A stretch of DNA of 12,019 nt from Actinomycetota bacterium (GTDB taxonomy: Bacteria; Actinomycetota; Actinomycetes; Mycobacteriales; Jatrophihabitantaceae), in the NCBI GenBank assembly GCA_019241805.1, contig JAFAWL010000155.1, forward strand, positions 1 to 12,019, given 5' to 3'. The translations under genes were made by a program, and so were the position numbers. Below, one piece after another: positions 7,335-12,019 of this stretch. The notes under the pieces are model-generated. The model was not told the origin of the DNA. It did not search any database and saw only the letters and a list, made by a program, of their open reading frames with translations. The stretch's first letter is position 1, and every line of letters begins with the position of its first letter.

Positions 7335-7550
7335 GTGATCGGTGAGACGTCGATCGAGGACGGGCTGACCCGTCAGTACTGCCCGTCCTGCCGACGCGAC
7401 CAGCCGGTCGAGATCCCGCCCTGCGGGGATGGTCATGGGGTCGATTGCCCCGATCGCGCCTGTTTGACCTGTGGCCTGGCCCTCGTGGTCGTGTGCGCGG
7501 GGCCGGTTGCTCGTCGATCGCGCGCCCGCTCCGCGCGGAGGGTTGCATGA
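7335..7550 (+). CDS. Small cysteine-rich (zinc-ribbon-like) protein, 71 residues
   Basis: A short gene starting at GTG 7335, with a GGAAGGGA purine stretch (7317-7324) 10 bases upstream. The product has paired cysteines C16-x2-C19 (YCPSC) and C43-x2-C46 (CLTC), further cysteines C30 and C38 in [13 protein letters not shown], a histidine H34, and C54. This layout suggests a zinc ribbon or knuckle. I recall similar short proteins with CPDxxCxxCG motifs in other actinobacteria, but know no function. Codon third positions become strongly GC-rich from the GTG onward, whereas the in-frame stretch back to the ATG at 7254 has many A/T third positions, so the shorter form is preferred. Its tail is Arg-rich. 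Its TGA overlaps an ATG (7547) in the frame of the DUF3000 gene, arguing that it leads that operon. Confidence 0.62.
   Translation: MIGETSIEDGLTRQYCPSCRRDQPVEIPPCGDGHGVDCPDRACLTCGLALVVVCAGPVARRSRARSARRVA
7537..7542 (+). promoter_or_regulatory. Shine-Dalgarno for the alternative upstream start of the DUF3000 gene
   Basis: GGAGGG stands 4 bases before ATG 7547, which is in frame with the DUF3000 gene and overlaps the stop of the Cys-rich gene as ATGA. It would give a product 31 residues longer than the GTG 7640 start. Confidence 0.4.
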
Positions 7551-7628
7551 GCGACTCGCATGCCTCGCGCGCCGCGACGGCCCGACATCTGAGAAGCTTC
7601 CCCCGTCCGGCGAATGCCGGCATGACGC

Positions 7629-7634
7629 AGGAGG
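7629..7634 (+). promoter_or_regulatory. Shine-Dalgarno deciding the GTG start of the DUF3000 gene
   Basis: A perfect AGGAGG stands 5 bases before GTG 7640. It is the strongest ribosome binding site in the window and favours 7640 over the in-frame ATGs at 7547 and 7622. Confidence 0.6.
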
Positions 7635-7639
7635 ACTAC

Positions 7640-8221
7640 GTGGACAGCGAGGCGGTGAGCAACGACCCCGCGGGTTCGCCCGAACCATTTCGGCTGGCGG
7701 TCGAGAGCCTCACCTCGACCGCGGTGCGCTCCGAAATCCGCGTCGAAAGCATCAGACCCCCGCAGCGGTTGGCGCCGTGGACGTACGCCGTGTCGGCCGA
7801 CGTGCTAGCCGGGGACGGGGAGGAACTGGCCACGGGCCGCCTGGTGCTGCTCTACGACCCCGACGGCGTCGAGGCATGGGACGGCGTGCTGCGGCTGGTC
7901 GCCTTCGCCTCAGCCGAACTCGAGATCGACATCGCCACCGACCCGCTGCTGCCCGAGGTCGCCTGGACCTGGCTGACCTCGGGTCTGACCGAACGAGCCG
8001 CGGCGTTTCTTGCCGCGGGCGGCACGGTGACGCAGACGACCTCCACTCGCTTCGGGGACGTTCATGGCCCGCGCACGACGGTCTCCTTGGAACTTCGCGG
8101 GTCATGGACCGCCACCACACCCGAGCTCGGACCACACCTGCTCGGCTTCGCCGACCTGTTGTGCGCCGCCGCCGGACTACCGCCTGAGGGAGTGAGCGTT
8201 CTCCGACCCGCTGATGAGTGA
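7640..8221 (+). CDS. DUF3000 family protein
   Basis: A 193-residue protein (from GTG 7640) of the actinobacterial DUF3000 family, orthologous in position and sequence character to M. tuberculosis Rv2680. Conserved features: FRLAVESL near the N-terminus (about 17-24), [20 protein letters not shown] (about 36-55), [17 protein letters not shown], and a C-terminal helix with [21 protein letters not shown]. No membrane segment or signal peptide is seen. The molecular function is unknown; it nearly always lies directly before an RNase D gene, and here the two reading frames overlap by 8 bases (8214-8221), which suggests coupled translation and possibly a shared role in RNA processing. The start is uncertain: GTG 7640 has a perfect AGGAGG, but ATG 7547 also has a good site and would add 31 residues. 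The family call is firm; function is not. Confidence 0.87.
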   Translation: MDSEAVSNDPAGSPEPFRLAVESLTSTAVRSEIRVESIRPPQRLAPWTYAVSADVLAGDGEELATGRLVLLYDPDGVEAWDGVLRLVAFASAELEIDIATDPLLPEVAWTWLTSGLTERAAAFLAAGGTVTQTTSTRFGDVHGPRTTVSLELRGSWTATTPELGPHLLGFADLLCAAAGLPPEGVSVLRPADE

Positions 8222-9530
8222 GACCGACGACGACCTGAGAGATCCGGCGCCCGACGACGAACCGGTTGCTGTTCCGATGCTTCGAGAGCCGGTCGACGGA
8301 GTTCCCGAACCGCTGACGACACCCGGACAACTGGCCGAGGCAATCGCCGGCCTGCGCGCCGCCCGCGGTCCCGTGGCCGTCGACGCCGAACGGGCGTCGG
8401 GTTACCGCTACAGCCAACGCGCCTACCTTGTACAGCTTCGCCGCGCCGGCTACCCGACCGTGCTCGTCGATCCCATCGCCTTGCCCGACCTGCACGAGCT
8501 CGGCTCGGCCCTCGAGTCGGCCGAGTGGATCGTGCACGCCGCGCACCAGGACCTGCCGTGTTTGAGCGAGCTCGGTTTGGCCCCTCGGCGGTTGTTCGAC
8601 ACCGAACTCGCGGGCCGGCTGCTCGGCCAGGAACGGGTCGCCCTGGGCACCATGGTCGAGCGCTATCTCGGTATCGGTCTGGAGAAAGGTCACTCGGCCG
8701 CGGACTGGAGCGTCCGTCCGCTGCCCCACGACTGGCTGGTCTACGCGGCGCTGGACGTCGAACTGCTGGTGGAACTGCGAGATGTGCTGGCCGATGAACT
8801 CGCGAAGGTCGGCAAGTCGGACTGGGCCGAGCAGGAGTTCGAGGCCGTACGGCGCCTTCCCCCGCTGGCGCCCCGAGCCGAACCCTGGCGGCGAACCTCC
8901 GGCATCCACGCGACGCGCAATCGCCGCCAACTGGCGGCGGTGCGCGCCCTCTGGGAGGCGCGCGACAGCTTCGCCGCCGCGCGCGACGTGGCGCCGGGCC
9001 GCGTCCTGCCCGACTCGGCGATCATCGAGGCCGCCCGGCGCAACCCGCGCACGCAGGACGAGCTACTGGCCCTGCCCATCTTCGGTGGCAGCCGACAACG
9101 ACGCGTCGCCGATCGGTGGTTCGGTGCGCTCGCCCGCGCACAGGCCTTGCCGGACAACGAACTGCCGACGATAACCGGCCCGGCGCTCGACTCCACCTTG
9201 CCGCCGGGGCGCTGGCGCGATCGCGCCCCCGACGCCGCCGCCCGGCTCGCCAGTGCCCGGGAAGTCATCGCCCAGCTGGCCGACAAACACGAGATCCTGA
9301 CGCAGAATCTGCTTGCCTCGGACGTCCTACGGCGAATCTGCTGGACGCCGCCCGAACCCCTGACCACGGACACCGTCCGGGCCCGGCTGGCCGAGTTGGG
9401 CGCTCGTCCGTGGCAGATCGAGCTGACCGCCGAAGCGCTGTGTCGCTCGTTAGCCGTCACCGCCGAGAGCGCCCCGGCCGACGCTGGGGCTGCGTCGGAT
9501 GAGCCGGGCGATAACCGACCTGGCGGCTGA
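8214..9530 (+). CDS. rnd: Ribonuclease D-like 3'-5' exonuclease with HRDC domain
   Basis: A 438-residue DEDDy-type exoribonuclease. The exonuclease domain (about 35-205) carries all five catalytic residues: D57 and E59 in AVDAERASG, D113 in HAAHQDLPCL, and Y177 and D181 in VYAALDVELL. An HRDC nucleic-acid-binding domain follows (about 227-305, RRQLAAVRALWEARDSFA through DELLALPIF), then a C-terminal helical region of about 120 residues usual for actinobacterial homologues, ending in a variable Ala/Gly-rich tail. Family members trim the 3' ends of tRNA precursors and other stable RNAs. The ATG at 8214 lies inside the end of the DUF3000 gene, pointing to translational coupling. It converges on the histidine kinase gene with 10 bases between stops; no clear terminator hairpin is visible there. 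No catalytic residue is missing. Confidence 0.94.
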   Translation: MSETDDDLRDPAPDDEPVAVPMLREPVDGVPEPLTTPGQLAEAIAGLRAARGPVAVDAERASGYRYSQRAYLVQLRRAGYPTVLVDPIALPDLHELGSALESAEWIVHAAHQDLPCLSELGLAPRRLFDTELAGRLLGQERVALGTMVERYLGIGLEKGHSAADWSVRPLPHDWLVYAALDVELLVELRDVLADELAKVGKSDWAEQEFEAVRRLPPLAPRAEPWRRTSGIHATRNRRQLAAVRALWEARDSFAAARDVAPGRVLPDSAIIEAARRNPRTQDELLALPIFGGSRQRRVADRWFGALARAQALPDNELPTITGPALDSTLPPGRWRDRAPDAAARLASAREVIAQLADKHEILTQNLLASDVLRRICWTPPEPLTTDTVRARLAELGARPWQIELTAEALCRSLAVTAESAPADAGAASDEPGDNRPGG

Positions 9531-9540
9531 CCGGCTGCCC

Positions 9541-10713
9541 CTAGTCGGAGCCCTCCCGGGCCGAATACGGCAGTTCGATCCGCACGGCCAGACCGCCGAA
9601 GGGCGGCGCGGCCGCCTGCAGCCGGCCGTGGTGTGCCTCGACGATCAGGCGGACGATCGACAATCCGAGCCCGGCGCCCTTGGTCGCGGTGCGAGCCCGA
9701 CTCGTGCCGCCCCGGCGGAAGGCTTCGAACAGCGAGTCGACGTCGTTGGGCGGGATCACCTGACCGCCGTTGGCGACGTGCAACCAGATGCGGTCGGAGG
9801 CCGAGCCGCAGGTGACCCTTAGCCAACCCCCGGGCACGTTGTGGCGGACGGCGTTCTCGACGAGATTGCCGATCAACCGTTCGAGCAGACGCGGGTCGCC
9901 GATGGTCGGGGCCGGAGAGGTGTCCTGCTCGATGTTGACCTGTCGCTCCTTGGCCTCGGCCTCGACCGAGTCGAGCACGGCCGGCACCAGCGCAGCGAGA
10001 TCGACGGGTTCGAACACTTCCAGCTCGCCGCGGGTGCCTGCTTGCAACTTGGCCAACGTGAGGAGCGACCCGACCAGGCCCTGCGCGCGCTCGGTCGCGG
10101 CGAGCGCCACTTCACCCATTTCACGCAAGTGTTCCTTCGAGGCGTCCGGATCGGACAGCGTGACGTCGAGTTCGGTCCGTATCACCGCCAGCGGCGTGCG
10201 CAGTTCGTGGCTGGCGTTGGCGACGAACAAGCGCTGGCTGTCGAAGGCAGCGTCGAGCCGGGCGAGCATCGCGTCGAACGTGTCGGCCAGCTCGCGCAGC
10301 TCGTCGTCCGGGCCACCGAGGTTGATCCGCTGGTCGAGAGTCTCCGACGACAGCTGCTTGGCCGTGCGGGTCAGCTTGGCGATCGGTCGCAACGCCTGTT
10401 TCGCCAGCAGGTAGCCCCCGGACGTACCGATGACGACGATGATGGCGAAGTAGATCAGGCCGGTGTGCAGCAGATAGACCCGCGCCTTATCGCGGGCGGT
10501 GTCACCCAGCTGGGTCGGGTCGATGGTCTCCGAGTGGCCCTGCTGATCGGTCACCGTGATCATGCCGTGGGTGTTCTTGAACAGCGGGACGCTGGCGATC
10601 GAGTGGTCGAGTAGCACCACGGAGGTGAACAGCAGCGAGACGCCGACGAGCAGAACCAATCCGCCGTAGAGCAACGCCATGCGTACGCGCAGCGTCGAGC
10701 GGAAAAGCCTCAC
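9541..10713 (-). CDS. Two-component sensor histidine kinase, CutS-like
   Basis: A 390-residue membrane kinase. Two membrane helices (about 13-35 and 84-104) flank an extracytoplasmic loop of about 48 residues, too small for a known large sensor domain. HAMP follows (about 105-157), then HisKA with the phospho-accepting H169 in FVANASHELRTPLAVI, and a HATPase domain with N-box N283/N287 (IGNLVENAVRHN), F-box FEAF (329-332) and G2 box GAGLGLSIV (347-355). The G1 box reads VANGGQVIPP, lacking the classical DxGxG; a degenerate G1 is common in the actinobacterial CutS/VanS-like group. The GTG start overlaps the response-regulator stop in a 4-base GTGA, so the two are translationally coupled. The signal cannot be told from sequence. 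It phosphorylates the adjacent regulator by context. Confidence 0.93.
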   Translation of the reverse strand: MRLFRSTLRVRMALLYGGLVLLVGVSLLFTSVVLLDHSIASVPLFKNTHGMITVTDQQGHSETIDPTQLGDTARDKARVYLLHTGLIYFAIIVVIGTSGGYLLAKQALRPIAKLTRTAKQLSSETLDQRINLGGPDDELRELADTFDAMLARLDAAFDSQRLFVANASHELRTPLAVIRTELDVTLSDPDASKEHLREMGEVALAATERAQGLVGSLLTLAKLQAGTRGELEVFEPVDLAALVPAVLDSVEAEAKERQVNIEQDTSPAPTIGDPRLLERLIGNLVENAVRHNVPGGWLRVTCGSASDRIWLHVANGGQVIPPNDVDSLFEAFRRGGTSRARTATKGAGLGLSIVRLIVEAHHGRLQAAAPPFGGLAVRIELPYSAREGSD

Positions 10714-11414
10714 CCTGCGGATGATCCAGCAGCGTCGTCAGGCGGTGCAAGCGCAGCGGGGTCGATCCGGTACCCGGAGCCGACGACGGTGTCGATGATC
10801 GGCGGCTCACCGAGCTTGCGCCGCAACGTCATCATCGTCACCCGGACGGTCGTGGTGAACGGGTCGGCATTCTCGTCCCACACCCGGTCGAGCAGTTCCT
10901 CGCTGCTGACCACACTGCCCTGGGCCATGAGCAAGGTCTCCAGGACGCCGAACTCCTTGCGGGTCAGATCGATCAGCTCGCCGCTGCGGGTCACGGTGCG
11001 GCGGGAGGAGTCCAGCTCAATATCGCCGGCGGTCAGCACCGGCGGCGCGGCGGGTGTGGTGCGTCGGCCCAAGGCGCGCACCCGAGCCACCAGCTCGACG
11101 AAGGCGAACGGCTTGGCCAGGTAGTCGTCGGCGCCGAGGGCAAGCCCCGACACCTTGTCCTCCACCGTGACACTGGCGGTGAGCATCAGCACGCGCGTGA
11201 GCACACCTTCGTCGGTGAGACGCCGGCAGAGTTCGTCGCCCGACATGCCGGGGAGATCACGGTCGAGAACAACGACGTCGTAACGCGTCAGTGACGCTTT
11301 GCGGTAGCCGTCGTCGCCGTCGTAGGCGACATCGACTGCCATCCCCTCGCGGCGCAGGCCGCGGGCCACGGCCTCAGCCAGCTGCGCCTCATCCTCGACA
11401 ACGAGTACTCGCAT
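10710..11414 (-). CDS. OmpR/PhoB-family response regulator, CutR-like
   Basis: A 234-residue DNA-binding response regulator. The receiver domain (1-115) has the acidic pair E7/D8, phospho-accepting D51 (VVLDRDLPG), T79 and K101 (LAKPFAF). A winged-helix trans_reg_C domain follows (about 125-215), with LTRKEFGVLETLL, VWDENADPFTTTVRVTMMTLRRKLG and the wing signature GSGYRI. A short disordered Ala/Ser/Gly tail ends it. The start ATG at 11414 shares its A with the dxs stop (TGATG) and has a GGGGGAG ribosome binding site 8 bases upstream (11423-11429), so it can be translated by reinitiation after dxs or from its own site. It overlaps the kinase gene by 4 bases. Target genes are unknown; no inverted or direct repeat marks autoregulation nearby. 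Confidence 0.94.
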   Translation of the reverse strand: MRVLVVEDEAQLAEAVARGLRREGMAVDVAYDGDDGYRKASLTRYDVVVLDRDLPGMSGDELCRRLTDEGVLTRVLMLTASVTVEDKVSGLALGADDYLAKPFAFVELVARVRALGRRTTPAAPPVLTAGDIELDSSRRTVTRSGELIDLTRKEFGVLETLLMAQGSVVSSEELLDRVWDENADPFTTTVRVTMMTLRRKLGEPPIIDTVVGSGYRIDPAALAPPDDAAGSSAG

Positions 11415-12019
11415 CAGTCAATCTCCCCCGCGCGCTCCCCCGAGCCGCGCCATTGGTCGCCCCGCGTCACTGCGGGTAGGTCGGAACCAGCCAGGCCGAC
11501 ATCGCCGTCGGAACGGAGCTGCCGTGCTTCGGCAGGGTGGGTGACGTCCGGGCCACCGTCAGCTTTGTCGATGAGGGCAGACCATTCCACGATTCGACGC
11601 CCGATGTCGAGGGGCGTAAGTCCGATCGCAGCCTTGACGTCCGGAACCTTCCCATGTGTCAGGAATCGAACGGGCACTCCGATCTCTCGGGTAGGCACGT
11701 CCATGCCGGCCCGCCGCAAGTGCTGCGCGATGCGGCTGCCGACGCCGCCGTCCTCGACGCCGTCCTCGACGGTAACGACCAGCCGCGCCGTACGAGCCAG
11801 CTCGACCAGACCCGGATCGATCGGCGTGACCCACCGCGGGTCTACGACGCGGACGGTGAAACCAGCCTGGTGCGCGACGTCGGCCGCGGCTTTTTTTTTT
11901 AATGATACGGCGCCCACCGAGATGAGCAGGACGTCGACGTCGGAGCCGACCGCGGGCTCGGCCAGCACGTCCATACCGCCGATCCGGCGGAGGGCAGGAA
12001 CGTCAGCACCCATGGGTGT
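11414..12019 (-). CDS. dxs: 1-deoxy-D-xylulose-5-phosphate synthase Dxs, C-terminal domain (partial; contains adapter-like stretch)
   Basis: Only the last 200 residues or so are in the window; the frame runs off its right edge, so the ATG at 12013 is not the start. The piece is the transketolase C-terminal domain of Dxs, which condenses pyruvate and glyceraldehyde 3-phosphate in the first step of the MEP isoprenoid pathway. Supporting blocks: VDVLLISVGA, VVDPRWVTPID, VTVEDGVEDGGVGS and VPVRFLTHGKVPDVKAAIGLTPLDIGRRIVEW. Family members normally end near that final Trp; this frame continues for about 45 more residues with no similarity I recognise. The segment VSLKKK, where mycobacterial Dxs has a non-basic FAPMAL-like stretch, is encoded by an adapter-like tract (11891-11910), so those residues should not be trusted. 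The stop overlaps the regulator start (TGATG). Confidence 0.9.
   Translation of the reverse strand, partial: TPMGADVPALRRIGGMDVLAEPAVGSDVDVLLISVGAVSLKKKAAADVAHQAGFTVRVVDPRWVTPIDPGLVELARTARLVVTVEDGVEDGGVGSRIAQHLRRAGMDVPTREIGVPVRFLTHGKVPDVKAAIGLTPLDIGRRIVEWSALIDKADGGPDVTHPAEARQLRSDGDVGLAGSDLPAVTRGDQWRGSGERAGEID
11891..11923 (+). other. Poly-T10 plus Illumina P5-like sequence: probable assembly artefact inside dxs
   Basis: Ten T (11891-11900) are followed by AATGATACGGCG, then CCCACCGAGAT. This equals the Illumina P5 flow-cell oligo, including its T10 spacer, at 32 of 33 bases. The one difference is C at 11913 where P5 has A. The match stops after GAGAT; the next bases are ordinary dxs coding sequence. 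The mismatched base gives the conserved Gly codon of dxs, so the right part (about 11909-11923) is probably genuine dxs that happens to resemble P5, while 11891 to about 11908 is adapter. The T10 is the only long homopolymer in this GC-rich window. The frame stays open, so no frameshift flags it. Confidence 0.88.

Noticed and set aside
7752..8930. 392-codon open frame on the - strand
   Set aside because: It is antisense to DUF3000 and RNase D, and its product is Arg/Ala-rich without recognisable motifs.
9500..9560. Possible terminator between the convergent RNase D and kinase genes
   Set aside because: Only 10 bases separate the stops and no stable hairpin or T-run is visible. The same holds for the convergent gaps at 934-945 and 3917-3920.
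9841..10614. 257-codon open frame on the + strand opposite the histidine kinase
   Set aside because: It mirrors a canonical kinase; no motif or codon-bias support.
11891..11923. Reading the T10 tract as a natural regulatory element, slippage site or terminator
   Set aside because: The adjoining bases match a synthetic sequencing oligo, including the exact T10 spacer, and the tract sits inside a conserved enzyme domain; an artefact explains it better.

Overview
The window is high-GC DNA (codon third positions mostly G or C) from an actinobacterium. The best pointer is gene order: msrB, hemQ, hemG/hemY, hemE, a DUF3000 gene, an RNase D gene and dxs, with the same relative orientations as I recall for the Mycobacterium tuberculosis Rv2674-Rv2682c region. 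HemQ is of the actinobacterial coproheme type. The genus cannot be fixed by eye. One short stretch inside dxs looks like sequencing-adapter sequence, so this is probably a draft assembly.

Layout. 1-933 (+): C-terminal part of a 14-helix DHA2-type MFS exporter. 946-1887 (-): membrane-anchored exported protein with a Gly/Thr/Ser-rich linker and a small beta-type C-terminal domain. 2068-3132 (-): stand-alone LigD-type polymerase/primase domain. It is divergent from a small single-span membrane protein (3199-3453, +), and a strong interrupted palindrome lies between the two starts. 3494-3916 (+): msrB, probably read from a leaderless promoter. 3921-7145 (-): tightly packed heme operon hemE-hemG-hemQ. 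7335-9530 (+): operon of a small Cys-rich protein, a DUF3000 protein and ribonuclease D. 9541-12019 (-): the C-terminal part of dxs, then an OmpR-type response regulator and a CutS-like histidine kinase, each overlapping its predecessor by 1-4 bases.

How the genes work together. HemE makes coproporphyrinogen III, HemG/HemY (CgoX) oxidises it to coproporphyrin III, and HemQ (ChdC) decarboxylates coproheme to heme b. The ferrochelatase is not in this window. HemE and the rightward operon start back to back over about 190 bases. A 17-bp palindrome there sits in the putative hemE promoter spacer. The two-component system lies between RNase D and dxs, where mycobacteria have none, and appears translationally coupled to dxs.

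Main things to look at: (1) a T10 run plus Illumina P5-like sequence inside dxs, almost certainly an assembly artefact; (2) two palindromic candidate operators; (3) a 71-residue Cys-rich gene easily missed because it lies at the 3' end of a long antisense ORF; (4) two competing Shine-Dalgarno/start pairs for the DUF3000 gene; (5) the dxs/two-component coupling. I see no CRISPR array, insertion sequence, tRNA or rRNA. No intergenic stretch exceeds 300 bases. The longest (1888-2067 and 7146-7334) are described in the list or the rejected items. I do not see a convincing wholly new system here.
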